In this document: positions 16,758-25,261 of the stretch, in pieces
Numbering within the stretch: position 1 is the stretch's first letter
How the letters are laid out: the number at the start of each line of letters is the position of its first letter
Source: Nitrincola sp048264025
Lineage (GTDB): Bacteria > Pseudomonadota > Gammaproteobacteria > Pseudomonadales > Balneatricaceae
NCBI RefSeq assembly: GCF_048264025.1
Contig: NZ_JBLXDN010000015.1
Coordinates: forward strand, 40,704 to 104,703
DNA: 64,000 bases
Reading direction: 5' to 3'
The notes under the pieces: model-generated
The model's input: only the letters and a program-made list of their open reading frames with translations
Databases searched by the model: none
What the model was told of the DNA's origin: nothing
Translations under genes and position numbers: made by a program

Positions 16758-18326
16758 CTACTCGGGCTGATCAGCAGCAACTTCATTGCCGTCCTCTCCT
16801 CGGAACAACTCTCGATACGCTTCTTCCATTGCATCAAAGAGATCTTCCGGTACTTTATACTGATATTGAGCACGCCGCTTTTTTGAAACCCTACCTTTCT
16901 GATCAAGGCATAGCATGACCAAAGCGGACAGGGTCTTATCTGCGACATCGAACTCCCGATCAATGCGACGTTTAAGTTGGTCATAGCGTGTGAGGTACGA
17001 AACCTCTTTCTTCATATACTGCTCAACAGCCTCTTCGCTGGCACTGAACATCAGCTCAGCACAGGCGGTACCGTCCCAGTAGCGATAAATAGCGTCATGA
17101 CCTGTGAAAGTACAGTGAACTTCATCAGGGCTTATCCACTCCACGTTCCAGAATCGCCGGGTCTTTTCCGAAAATGAAGTCAACGCGTTCAAATAGTCCA
17201 ACTCACGATCACGCAGTACAGCCGATACTGGAAGTATCAATCCATTATCCAACACGCCTTGTTGGCACAGAGCGTGGTGAAACATGAAACGCGATATACG
17301 GCCATTTCCATCCATAAATGGATGGATAAACACAAACCCAAAGGAGGCGATAGTACTGGTGATGATCGGATCAACAGACCCTGCGGGGGGATGATTCGCA
17401 AAGTTCATCCATTGTTCCATGAGCTCGCGGCACAAATCCGGCGGTGGCGGTATATAGGTTACGCCAGCGGCCCCATAGCCATTGCTCATATGGTTTTGCT
17501 CCAATCGGAAGGAGCTTGCCCAATCAAACTTATTGGAGATAACCTGGTTTTGCAGGTCGATCAGGAAATCTTCATCAATCAAACGCTTCTCATGCGCTTT
17601 TTTCAGAAGGTTCACAAACCTATGGGCCTTGGAATCATCAGGGATCTCCTTCTCTATTTCGAACGAGCTCTTTGTTTCACTCAAATACGCCCAAGCCAGT
17701 GCTCGATGCAGCATCTGAGGGTCGAGCTGCTCGGTGAAGTCCTGTACCCGATCCAACACTTGCATTGAGATACCAGCCTGTATCATGTCTGTTTTTCGAA
17801 CCGTGACACAATAATCTATAGTCCCCAAACCGTTGAATAACACCTTCCAACGGCGATTACGCTCCCCCTCACAAGTGATGTACTGCGTTGGGTCAAACAG
17901 TGGCTGATACTTACCTGGTATATCCTCGGCGTCACGGGCCAGAACAGATTGTGTGAAGTGCTCCCACAGGTAGCACGCCACACGAATATACTTTCCGTTA
18001 GGCGATGCCGAAAAAGCTGACAACATATCCTCTGCGGAAACCTGCGGAAGGCCTTGGGCAAGAATCTGGAGGTTCACCCCTTCATGTTTAAGCGCAAACA
18101 GAATGTGGCCCAATATCGAGTCGGCAGGCGATGGCATGAATATCCCGGGTATGGCGATAACACCACCGATGATCTCTTTTTTCTTCACGGATGCTACCTG
18201 GCACTCCACCTCAAGCTCCACGGCCTGAATAGCCTCAAGATTGGCCAAGTACGCATAACCTATCAATCCATTCGCCAAAGCAGTCTTAACCCCCGTCCGG
18301 TCCAAACATGCAGAAAATCTTTCCAA
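16758..18326 (-). CDS. Fic-domain protein (AMP-transferase family)
   Basis: A 522-residue Fic protein. The active-site motif HPFMDGNGR lies at residues 335-343 with the catalytic histidine intact. An upstream SSFEIEK at about 220-226 is a variant of the inhibitory (S/T)xxxE(G/N) helix, which would make it a class II, self-inhibited enzyme. Such proteins transfer AMP or another nucleotide moiety to target proteins. The C-terminal 130 residues contain a likely winged-helix region (LSALVMLCLDQKGRVSKKR). The start is uncertain: the frame opens with TTG and no good ribosome site is seen, so the N-terminus may be truncated. It has no antitoxin-like neighbour and stands alone beside IS debris. Confidence 0.82.
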   Translation of the reverse strand: MERFSACLDRTGVKTALANGLIGYAYLANLEAIQAVELEVECQVASVKKKEIIGGVIAIPGIFMPSPADSILGHILFALKHEGVNLQILAQGLPQVSAEDMLSAFSASPNGKYIRVACYLWEHFTQSVLARDAEDIPGKYQPLFDPTQYITCEGERNRRWKVLFNGLGTIDYCVTVRKTDMIQAGISMQVLDRVQDFTEQLDPQMLHRALAWAYLSETKSSFEIEKEIPDDSKAHRFVNLLKKAHEKRLIDEDFLIDLQNQVISNKFDWASSFRLEQNHMSNGYGAAGVTYIPPPPDLCRELMEQWMNFANHPPAGSVDPIITSTIASFGFVFIHPFMDGNGRISRFMFHHALCQQGVLDNGLILPVSAVLRDRELDYLNALTSFSEKTRRFWNVEWISPDEVHCTFTGHDAIYRYWDGTACAELMFSASEEAVEQYMKKEVSYLTRYDQLKRRIDREFDVADKTLSALVMLCLDQKGRVSKKRRAQYQYKVPEDLFDAMEEAYRELFRGEDGNEVAADQPE

Positions 18327-18429
18327 ACATCATTTTTTATAAAAAAAGCCCCCCGGGAGGAAGAAAATCTCTCCGAGAGGCTATTGCTTATCACTACTAG
18401 CACGTGAATTCAACATCAAGTGCGACATG

Positions 18430-18650
18430 ACCTTAGCAGGACCCCGGCGCCAGCGCACTTATAGGACAGGAACTGTTTCAGCAGCGCCCAGCCAGCGTCG
18501 TACACCGACTTGGCGCTATTCGTGCGGGTGAATGAACGAGACGTTACATCACCGACGATGATCACGCCGCAGCGATTCACCAGTTAGCGACTGAATTTGT
18601 ACAAGGCGTCTTTGCGCCGGTTGGCGATTGTGGCGTCGATCGCCCTCACA
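18430..18650 (-). pseudogene. TnpB-family (RNA-guided nuclease) relic
   Basis: The minus strand here translates as a fragment of a TnpB/OrfB-type protein: RRKDALYKFSR, an in-frame TAA, then the RuvC-II-like CGVIIVGDV and TNSAKSVYDAGWALLKQFLSYKC. The glutamate usually found in this RuvC strand (VxxE/VGxxN variants) is replaced by VGDV. Only about 65 codons remain. It is one of four TnpB loci in the window and differs clearly from the other three. Confidence 0.65.
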
Positions 18651-18875
18651 CCAGTAAATCCATTGGTAACAAGCACGGCTAGCTAGCACACCTGTACAAC
18701 CGCCTAGCGGTATTACGATCAGGTGAACACCAATAGCGGCGTGTTTCATATTGTGAAGGACGGTGCCCATCGCACGTGAGTGGTTCATGAGCGCACCGAT
18801 AACCAACTGCTGCACTGAACACTGTTGTAAGTATTGGCAAACTTGCCTCAATGACCGTGGTTGGTTGAGACGTTT

Positions 18876-18896
18876 AGGGGCTTAGGCCCCTTTTTT
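18876..18896 (+). terminator. Rho-independent terminator
   Basis: Stem AGGGGC (18876-18881), loop TTAG, stem GCCCCT (18886-18891), followed by a run of T. This is a classic intrinsic terminator on the plus strand, with no intact gene left upstream of it. Confidence 0.7.
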
Positions 18897-19315
18897 AGGG
18901 TAGGAGCACAACACATTAGCATCCGTCCTGCTGGGATGCATCGTATACGGCACTCATTTGCTCTCTAATCCATTTTAGTCCGCTGTGGTGAGCATTGACT
19001 CGCTATACACAAAAATTCGATTTAAGGGGGGGTAGCGCCTGTACCAATTGCTAGGCCTGCACGAACATCGTTCGACAACGCATTTCAATTTATTTGTAGT
19101 CCCTTCCTCCGTTCAACCACTTTTGCGCTGGCGCCAACACAACGAGTCCAAGCCCCTCCACCGACTGAAACCCCGGCGCGGTGGTGAATTGAGCATTTGC
19201 CACAACGCAGGTGCGTAAACCGCTGAAGGTTGCCACCCATTCCACGTGAAGCCAGCCACCCGGACCGGAGCAAGGCTGCCACCCATCGGGGCGTAGCGAC
19301 GCGGGGTTTCTCTTC

Positions 19316-20071
19316 TTACTCCGAAGTCTCAGTGCCCGTCAACTTTGCCTGCCGTTTTCGCATGGACTCCCCCCGCAGATTGACCTTGTAGGCGTTGTGT
19401 ACGAGTCGGTCCAGGATGGCATCCGCAAGAGTGGCGTCACCGATCACGCCATGCCATTCCTCGATGGGTAATTGGCTGGTCGCGATAGTGGAGCGCCGGC
19501 CGTGCCGGTCTTCCAACACCTCCAACAAGTCTCGCCGGTTTTCGGCGCTCAGCTTCATCAGCCCCCAGTAGTCCAGGGTCAGTACGTCGACCTTGGCCAG
19601 ACTGGTCAGGTGCTTTGAGTATTGACCATCACCCTTGGCGATGATTAGCTCCCGTAGCAGTCGCGTCAGGCGGACGTATTGGGCGGTGTAACCTTCCCGG
19701 CAAGCTTTGTGTGCCAGAGCACAGGCCAGCCAGGTTTTCCCGACCCCGGTGGGACCGATGATGAGCACGTTCAAGTGTTCCTTCACCCACTGGCAGCTGG
19801 CCAGGCTCTGGATAAGTCCTTTATCCAGGCCGCGTGAGTTCCGGTAATCAATGTCTTCGAGGATCGCGGCGTGTCGTAGCTTGGCCCGGCGCAGCCGGCT
19901 GGTCATGCGCCGGTTGTCTCTTTCGGTCATTTCCCGGTCGACCAGCAGTCCAAGGCGCTCCTCGAAGCTCAGATCGGTCATGTCTGGGGTGGCCAACTGA
20001 TCCGCCAGGGCGGCGGCCATGCCGGTCAGTTTGAGGGTGTGGAGCTTATCCAGCGTAGGATGCTTCAACAT
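19316..20071 (-). CDS. istB: IS21-family helper ATPase IstB
   Basis: A 251-residue AAA+ ATPase that assembles on DNA and directs IS21 transposase to its target. Walker A is GPTGVGKT at residues 106-113. The Walker B region reads VLTLDYWGL, where a second acidic residue is usual (LDD), so one metal-contact residue appears changed to tyrosine. The gene starts 11 bp after the istA stop, as in intact IS21 elements. Length is normal. Confidence 0.92.
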   Translation of the reverse strand: MLKHPTLDKLHTLKLTGMAAALADQLATPDMTDLSFEERLGLLVDREMTERDNRRMTSRLRRAKLRHAAILEDIDYRNSRGLDKGLIQSLASCQWVKEHLNVLIIGPTGVGKTWLACALAHKACREGYTAQYVRLTRLLRELIIAKGDGQYSKHLTSLAKVDVLTLDYWGLMKLSAENRRDLLEVLEDRHGRRSTIATSQLPIEEWHGVIGDATLADAILDRLVHNAYKVNLRGESMRKRQAKLTGTETSE

Positions 20072-20082
20072 GTCAGATTCCT

Positions 20083-21604
20083 TCAGTGGTAGTAGGCAGG
20101 GCCGCGGATGTTGTCGTGCGTATCAGGCAAGGCCAGTTCCTGTTGCTCTTCCAGTGGCTGCTCATCCAGACGGTGTTTGAGGATGGATTCGATGCTCTTG
20201 TATCGGCAACTGCCCAGCATGAGGGCACGTTGGCAGGCACGTTCTAATCGTGCCTCGCCGTAGCTTTGGCTACGGCCGGAGAATGCCCAGACAGGACCGA
20301 TAGGCCTGTTGTGGATGCTTTCGCGTCCCCAACGCGGAGCGGATGAGCTTTTCGGTTGCCGGTCCGATCTTGGCTGCCCATGCGATTAATCGTTCCGGTG
20401 GCCACTCGCCGGCCTGGCGATGGGACTCCGGCATGTGAGCGATGATGGTGCTATGCCGGCCCTTCTGATCCGAACGACGGTGGCTGGCGATTCGGTCACC
20501 CCGGTAGAAGCATTCGATGGTGTTGTGGGTGATCCGGACCTCCACCTCTTTCTTGATCAGGGTGTAGGGCACCGAGTAGTAATGCCCGTCGATGGCGACG
20601 TGATAGTCGATGTGTACCCGGGCTTTTTTCCACTCGGCGTAGACATACGGCTCTGCCGGCAACGGTTGTAGAACCGGTTGGTTCAGCTGTTTGAAGCGAT
20701 CGAGCCGGCACCCGGGCAGCTTGCGGAAGGGGCGTTTGTTGAGCCGCTCCAGCAGCTCACGGATGGTGGCGTTGAGCTGCCCCAGGGAGAAGTGCTGACG
20801 GTGACGCAGGGCCGCCAGGATCCAGCGCTCGACGATCAGTACACCACCGTCCACCTTGGCCTTGTCACGGGGCTTGCGAACTCTTGTCGGGACAACGGCC
20901 ACGCCATAATGGCCAGCCATATCCTGATAGGTCGGGTTGAGATCCGGCTCGTAGCGATGGGCCTTGCTGACGCCGGAGCGGAGGTTGTCTGGAACCACCA
21001 GCTCCGGCACTCCACCTAGGAACTCGAAGGTCCGGATGTGGGAGCCGATCCAGTCCGGTAAGGTCAGGCTCCAGATAGCCTCGGCATAGGTGTAATTGGA
21101 CGCACCCATCACCGCCACAAAGACTTGCGCCTCATGGATCTCACCGGTGGTGCGGTCAATGACGGGAACGGTCTGTCCGGCATAGTCTACGAACAGCTTC
21201 TCCCCGGCCCGGTGATCCTGGCGCATGACTAGGTCTAGCTTACCCTGCCAGGCCCGGTAATGGTCGCAGAACCAGCTGTATTGGTAGCCATCCGGATTGG
21301 CTTCCCGGTACTCCTGCCAGAGCAGGAACAGGGTGACGTGCTTGCCTCGGAGCTCATCGTGGATCTGCTGCCAGTCTGGAATGCCTCGGGCCTGTGCAGG
21401 CAAAGCCGGTGGTGGCGGAAACAATCGCTGCTCCAACTGGGCTTCACTCAGACCCTCTGGTAATGGCCAGCCAAGATCTGCTTAGGCGGCACGTCGGAGA
21501 TATTCGCTTACGGTGGGTCGACTGATGCCGCAGGCGGCGGCAACCTGACGGTTGCTCAACCCTCGCTCCCACTTGAGGCGAAGGACTTCTTTGATTTTAC
21601 GCAT
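20083..21604 (-). pseudogene. istA: IS21-family transposase istA, nonsense and frameshift
   Basis: Transposase of the IS21 element, about 507 codons from the ATG at 21604 to the TGA at 20083-20085. The helix-turn-helix start (ERGLSNRQVAAACGISRPTV) is followed at codon 41 by an in-frame TAA at about 21482-21484. The frame reopens at once and runs through the DDE core (AGEKLFVDYAGQTVPV, VPDNLRSGV, KPRDKAKVDGG). Near 20270 the frame ends at RSCLGILRP-stop. The normal family ending (SYGEARLERACQRAL, then SIESILKHRL) continues in another frame, consistent with a net 4-base insertion (an extra GGCC-like repeat). Both lesions make it a pseudogene. Confidence 0.88.
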
Positions 21605-21712
21605 GGATAACCTCTTCGCTGGCATCGGGCCCTCTCCGGATGAAAAGGGTCAGAGTACCGTTAGTTATCCCGCGCCGGACGTTTTGATGGGGATGTCAGG
21701 CAGCCTGTCGTG

Positions 21713-21850
21713 GTGGCAGCTTTGCCGTGGAATCAGTGGCAGCTTTGCCGTGGAATCAGTGGCAGCTTTGCCGTGGAATCAGTGGCAGCTTTCGCGTGGA
21801 ATGGGTGGCAGGCTTCGTCTGGAATCAGTGGCAACCTTGGTCTGGAATAC
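21713..21850. repeat. Six 23-bp tandem terminal repeats of IS21
   Basis: Units start at 21713, 21736, 21759, 21782, 21805 and 21828. The first three are identical (GTGGCAGCTTTGCCGTGGAA plus TCA) and the last three diverge progressively outward. They are transposase-binding subterminal repeats of the IS21 end, not a CRISPR: there are no spacers. Confidence 0.8.
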
Positions 21851-21998
21851 GAGGCGGGCAAAACTCCATATTCGGCGCTTATTCTGCCTGTATTTCCACT
21901 ATTTTGCCCACCTGTCCCAACGCTCACCAACAGAGGAGATATTAGTTTATAGGGCTGTTTTGAGGGCGTTTAGGCAGGTTTCCTGCTAGGAGAACTAC

Positions 21999-22132
21999 AT
22001 GTTCTCAGTGGAGTTGGGGGCTTCAATCATTGTTGCGTCGGTCAGAGAGACTTCCTCGAGCAGAACACTCGCCTCTGACAGCAACTGATTGACCTCATCG
22101 AAGATTTGGCGTGCTAGGTCATATTGTTCCAT
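21999..22132 (-). pseudogene. IS5-family transposase fragment
   Basis: From the ATG at 22132 the minus strand encodes LARQIFDEVNQLLSEASVLL, then SLTDATMIEAPNSTEN, which matches the conserved region of IS5-family transposases around the first catalytic aspartate (VDATIIEAPSSTKN-like). Only about 45 codons remain. It directly abuts an IS30 relic. Confidence 0.7.
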
Positions 22133-22142
22133 CAGGTGGTGG

Positions 22143-22306
22143 AATGTCTACTTTGCGCATCCGTACTCGTCCCGGGAGCGTGGGCTAAACGAAAACTTCA
22201 ATGGACTGAGACGGCAGTTCATCCCGAAAGCGCCTCGAGCTCAGGCAGCCTGAAGGCGAATTCCAAGAGTACATTCAGGCTGTGGCGGGTGTCGCACTTC
22301 GGAGTT
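22143..22306 (+). pseudogene. IS30-family transposase 3' fragment with right end
   Basis: The plus strand reads YFAHPYSSRERGLNENFNGL, then RRQFIPKAP, the C-terminal core of the IS30 transposase seen at 3-737. It then jumps, through a deletion, to the last codons and the terminal sequence ending TGTCGCACTTCGGAG at about 22305. This copy helps define the IS30 right end. Confidence 0.85.
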
Positions 22307-22369
22307 GTCGCGCCCCCTCATATTTTTCAGACAGGGAATTCGTCAATATTTAGACCTCGCTCTACGGAT

Positions 22370-22621
22370 ATATCTATCTATTACCCGAACAGCTCTGTAT
22401 TTGGGAAGGCTTTGGCTAGAATCGCGAAACCAAAAATTACTTTAAGTTCCTATCTATACCCGAACAGCTCTGCAAATTGGAAATTTAATAAAAATCCAAA
22501 AATTGAATCCCGAATAGGACCGTCGCTGCTATATCTATACCCGAACAGCTTCGTAATCAGAGGTAGAGTTACGCACTCCCAAATACATAGCTGCTCGCCA
22601 TATCTATTCCCAAATAGCGTT
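22370..22621. repeat. Degenerate repeat family, about 75-bp spacing
   Basis: Four copies of a motif close to TATCTATACCCGAACAGCT occur with the ACCCGAAC part near 22383, 22458, 22539 and 22608 (spacings 75, 81 and 69). Sequence between copies is not conserved. The longest reading frame across it (to 22645) only reflects the repeat. Function unknown; candidates are a protein-binding array or decayed non-coding repeat. Confidence 0.6.
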
Positions 22622-22827
22622 GTCATAAATTTTGAACGCATTTGATCGATAGTAGGAAATATCGGTTCCGTTGTTAATCTCACAGAGACTAGGATACTTC
22701 TTGTTTTTTGCGAATCATGAATCCTAAAAAACAACGTATTTGGGTTAGAGCAGCGATGAGTCGCTGTTGCACGCATTTTCAGCATTTAATTTTCTGAACG
22801 GAGGGGTAAGAGTGTCTGTATTCCGCG

Positions 22828-23112
22828 CATCACATCGCTGTCGTTTGAAATCAGTGATGAATCACTGAAATTTTACGACTTTGGTACGTTTTCAAGATTT
22901 CTAGCCTGAACGGAATGCTTGAACTCTTCCCGTCACATCACTGTCGTTTGAAATCAATGATAAATCACTGAAATTTTACGACTTTGGTACGTTTTCAAGA
23001 TTTAGTGCCTGAAACTGAGAATTCCGTTCATCACATCACTGTCGTTTGAAATCAGTGATGAATCACTGAAATTTTACTTTTTTGGTACGTTTTCAAGATT
23101 TAGTGTCTGATC
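22828..23112. repeat. Three direct repeats of about 100 bp beside the IS605-type element
   Basis: Copies start at 22828, 22931 and 23029. Each runs from (C)RTCACATCRCTGTCGTTTGA through a dyad TCAGTGAT-GA-ATCACTGA, AAATTTTAC and GGTACGTTTTCAAGATTT. The first and third keep a perfect 8-bp dyad; the second has two changes. The third copy ends where the IS200/IS605 element appears to begin. Confidence 0.8.
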
Positions 23113-23195
23113 ACCTATCCCCCTGAATTAGCAAAATCCCGCGTAAACCCTCGCCCAAATGGAGCGGGGATACAAACGGGAACCGCGCAGCGGTT

Positions 23196-23624
23196 CTAAT
23201 CTGGCGTGGCCTGACTCTGCACATACTCTCGCAAAGTCTCAATGGTCGCACCTCCGGCGCTACATGCGAAGTATGAGCGTGACCACAACGCCCCACTTTT
23301 GCTCTGCCGTGGTATGTGCGTATTGAGAATGCGTACCCGGCGTGACGATACAGATTTCAAGTTATTCACCAACACACTCACTGCCAGCTTGGGCGGGTAG
23401 CTTACGAGCAGGTGAACGTGATCAGCCTCGCCATCCATTTCAACCAGATCACACTCCAGTTTCTCGCAGGCCGACTCAAACGCTTCGCGCAGTTGTCCAA
23501 TCATATAACCGTCAAACAGCTTACGGCGGTACTTGGTCGTGAAGATCAGGTGTACCACTAACTTCGTAACGCTGTGACGTTTTCTAAGGTAGTCACTCAA
23601 TGGTGTATGATCTTGTACACTCAT
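23196..23624 (-). CDS. tnpA: IS200/IS605 transposase TnpA (HUH/Y1)
   Basis: A 142-residue single-strand transposase. The HUH motif is in DHVHLLVSYPP (near residues 67-77) and the nucleophilic tyrosine is in LREYVQSQ near the C-terminus. Length and motif order are normal for the family. It cuts and joins single-stranded DNA at the hairpin ends of the element. It is divergent from tnpB. Confidence 0.93.
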   Translation of the reverse strand: MSVQDHTPLSDYLRKRHSVTKLVVHLIFTTKYRRKLFDGYMIGQLREAFESACEKLECDLVEMDGEADHVHLLVSYPPKLAVSVLVNNLKSVSSRRVRILNTHIPRQSKSGALWSRSYFACSAGGATIETLREYVQSQATPD

Positions 23625-23667
23625 TTGAAATTGACCCTATAAAGCCTATAATTGCTTTATTCTAGCT

Positions 23668-24849
23668 ATGAGCACTGAAGTGTTAAAGGCCGTTAAAGTA
23701 CGTATCTACCCGACACCTGAGCAGGCGGAGTTCCTTAACCGTCAGTTCGGTGCTACGCGGTTCGTGTACAACAAGGCGCTACATATCATCAGCTCACAGT
23801 TTCGACGGCATGGTTCGAAACTCCGCGCCAAGAAAGACCTCAAGCCGCTACTTGCAGTCGCGAAGAAGTCCCGAAAGTATCACTGGCTCGGAGATTTCGA
23901 CTCCATTGCACTCCAGCAAGCGTGTATCAACCTCGATAAAGCCTTCCAGAATTTCTTTGATCCGAAACTCCCTGCGCGTTACCCGAAGTTCAAGCGCAAG
24001 CACGGGAAGCAGTCCAGCTACCACTGCATGAGCGTCAGTGCGGGTGAGAACTGGATCAAAGTACCGAAGATGAAGCCGATCAAGGCCAGAATTCACCGCG
24101 AACTGGACGGAAAGCTCAAGAGCATAACCTTGTCGCGCACTGTTTCAGGGAAGTATTACGCCTCACTGTTGATCGAAGACGGGCTGGAAGCCCCGGCACC
24201 CCTTCAAACTGTCGATACGGTGCTGGGCGTCGATATGGGACTTACCCACCTCGCTATCGACTCCGAAGGCAACAAGACGGCGAATCCCCGTTTCATGAAA
24301 CGCGCTCAGGCGAATCTCCGTCGCAAACAGAAAGCCTTATCCCGCTGCCAGAAAGGAAGCAAGGGTCGTGCGCAAGCGCGGCTGAAACTTGCCAAAGCGC
24401 ATGAGCGCCTGGCGAATACCCGTGCTGACTTCCAACACAATCTGTCCCGAAAACTCATTGACGAAAACCAAGCGGTGGTAGTCGAGACACTGAAAGTGAA
24501 AAACCTGCTGAAGAACCGGAAACTGGCGAAGCATATTGCTGATGCCAGCTGGTTCAGCTTGATTCAGAAGATGGAGTATAAGGCCAAGGCGCAAGGTAAG
24601 CATCTGGTCAAAATAGACCAGTGGTTTGCCAGCTCTAAAACCTGTTCCTGCTGCGGACACAAGGTAGACTCCTTGCCACTAAAGGTGCGCTACTGGACTT
24701 GCCCTATCTGCCATGCGGAACGAGATCGGGACATCAATGCTGCGATCAATATTCGCCAGCAGGGTGTTATCAAACTACGAGCCGAAGGACTGTCGGTTCC
24801 TGCCAATGGAGGCTTGCGTAAGCCCGGTCACGAACCGGCAGCGGCCTAA
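23668..24849 (+). CDS. tnpB: RNA-guided nuclease TnpB (IS605 OrfB)
   Basis: A 393-residue TnpB. The RuvC residues are visible: D in LGVDMGLTHLAID, E in VVVETLKVKNL, and D in ERDRDINAAINI. A four-cysteine zinc finger, CSCCGHK then CPICHAE, lies between the last two. These proteins form a complex with an RNA read from the element's right end and cut DNA matching the guide next to a short target-adjacent motif, which preserves the IS at its donor site. No lesion is seen. The 3' end of the gene and the following right end are expected to encode the guide RNA scaffold. Confidence 0.93.
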   Translation: MSTEVLKAVKVRIYPTPEQAEFLNRQFGATRFVYNKALHIISSQFRRHGSKLRAKKDLKPLLAVAKKSRKYHWLGDFDSIALQQACINLDKAFQNFFDPKLPARYPKFKRKHGKQSSYHCMSVSAGENWIKVPKMKPIKARIHRELDGKLKSITLSRTVSGKYYASLLIEDGLEAPAPLQTVDTVLGVDMGLTHLAIDSEGNKTANPRFMKRAQANLRRKQKALSRCQKGSKGRAQARLKLAKAHERLANTRADFQHNLSRKLIDENQAVVVETLKVKNLLKNRKLAKHIADASWFSLIQKMEYKAKAQGKHLVKIDQWFASSKTCSCCGHKVDSLPLKVRYWTCPICHAERDRDINAAINIRQQGVIKLRAEGLSVPANGGLRKPGHEPAAA

Positions 24850-24905
24850 GAAGTTGGAAGCTTCGCCCGTCAGGGCGGGGAGCAGTCACAGCCACGCATG
24901 ACCTC
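24760..24905 (+). ncRNA. Predicted omega RNA (TnpB guide RNA) with guide
   Basis: Placed by analogy with known TnpB systems: the scaffold covers the tnpB 3' end and the right end, which forms the hairpin CGCCC-GTCA-GGGCG at about 24863-24878. The 16-20 bases after the right end (from 24890, AGCCACGCATGACCTC) would be the guide. The 5' boundary is a guess. Confidence 0.55.
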
Positions 24906-24908
24906 GAT

Positions 24909-25220
24909 TTACCCTACGGAGATGGAGATCTCGAAATAAAGAAGCGTTACGACGATGAGCACCTGGCGGGCGCTGTAAAGACGCTTATCCTGTGCATCCT
25001 GCAGATGCAGGTTCAGCACCAGGTCAACGGGGAGGTCGCAGTGGTTCTCCACCGCCGCCTCCCAGACCAGTTCGCTGCCACCGAATAGGGTTTCCTCCAG
25101 CCGGTGATGCATATCACCGATCTGCACACATTTTTCCTCTACGGTTTCCGCCTGAACCGGCACAGCAGAGAACAGCGCCGCCATAACGGGCAGCGATAAC
25201 GCACCATTGAATAACTCCAT
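24909..25220 (-). CDS. Small secreted protein of unknown function
   Basis: About 103 residues from the ATG at 25220 (a start at 25256 is possible). It has a signal peptide with a hydrophobic core and likely cleavage at VQA-ET, then a short mature domain with two cysteines (EEKCVQIG and ENHCDLPV), which could form a disulfide. The stop at 24909 is only about 20 bp from the IS605 right end, and the last residues (LIVVTLLYFEISISVG) look unlike the rest. The native C-terminus may therefore have been altered by the insertion. The family was not recognised. It lies downstream of the antiporter gene in the same direction. Confidence 0.6.
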   Translation of the reverse strand: MELFNGALSLPVMAALFSAVPVQAETVEEKCVQIGDMHHRLEETLFGGSELVWEAAVENHCDLPVDLVLNLHLQDAQDKRLYSARQVLIVVTLLYFEISISVG

Positions 25221-25261
25221 TGATTGACTGAATTTTGCTCGGGCTGGCGGCTCCAAAGCCG

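Larger units (their letters stand above)
18330..19228. other. Gene-poor IS debris between Fic and IS21
   Basis: About 900 bp without an intact gene. It holds a TnpB relic (18430-18650), an intrinsic-type terminator (18876-18896) and otherwise unrecognised sequence. A C-rich/G-rich imperfect hairpin lies at about 18348-18385, just upstream of the fic reading frame. Confidence 0.6.
19229..21850 (-). mobile_element. IS21-family element (degenerate)
   Basis: An istA-istB pair flanked by multiple terminal repeats. On the right, six 23-bp units occupy 21713-21850. On the left, related sequence (TGCCACCCATTCCACG) sits at about 19229-19250 and again in part at about 19275. Multiple subterminal repeats are characteristic of IS21. 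istB is intact, but istA carries a nonsense codon and a frameshift, so the copy cannot move by itself. Exact ends were not fixed. Confidence 0.8.
23113..24889. mobile_element. IS200/IS605-family element with tnpA and tnpB
   Basis: A divergent tnpA (minus) and tnpB (plus) pair with 43 bp between starts, the IS605 arrangement. The right end is placed at about 24889 by comparison with the TnpB relic at 46390-46555: both share the tail to GAGCAGTYAC and diverge after it. The left end is probably close to 23113, where the 100-bp repeats stop. Both proteins look intact, so the element may be active. Confidence 0.85.

Noticed and set aside
18821..18840. Ter-like sequence CACTGTTGTAAGTATT
   Set aside because: It resembles E. 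coli Ter but not the GGTCTGTTATAA form next to the tus-like gene, and lies in IS debris; a chance match is likely.
21713..21850. Possible CRISPR array (regular 23-bp repeats)
   Set aside because: Units are directly adjacent with no spacers and sit at the end of an IS21 element, matching its terminal repeats.
22124..22645. Frame of 173 codons
   Set aside because: It spans an IS30 relic and a non-coding repeat block; the repeating YPNS peptides come from the DNA repeats.
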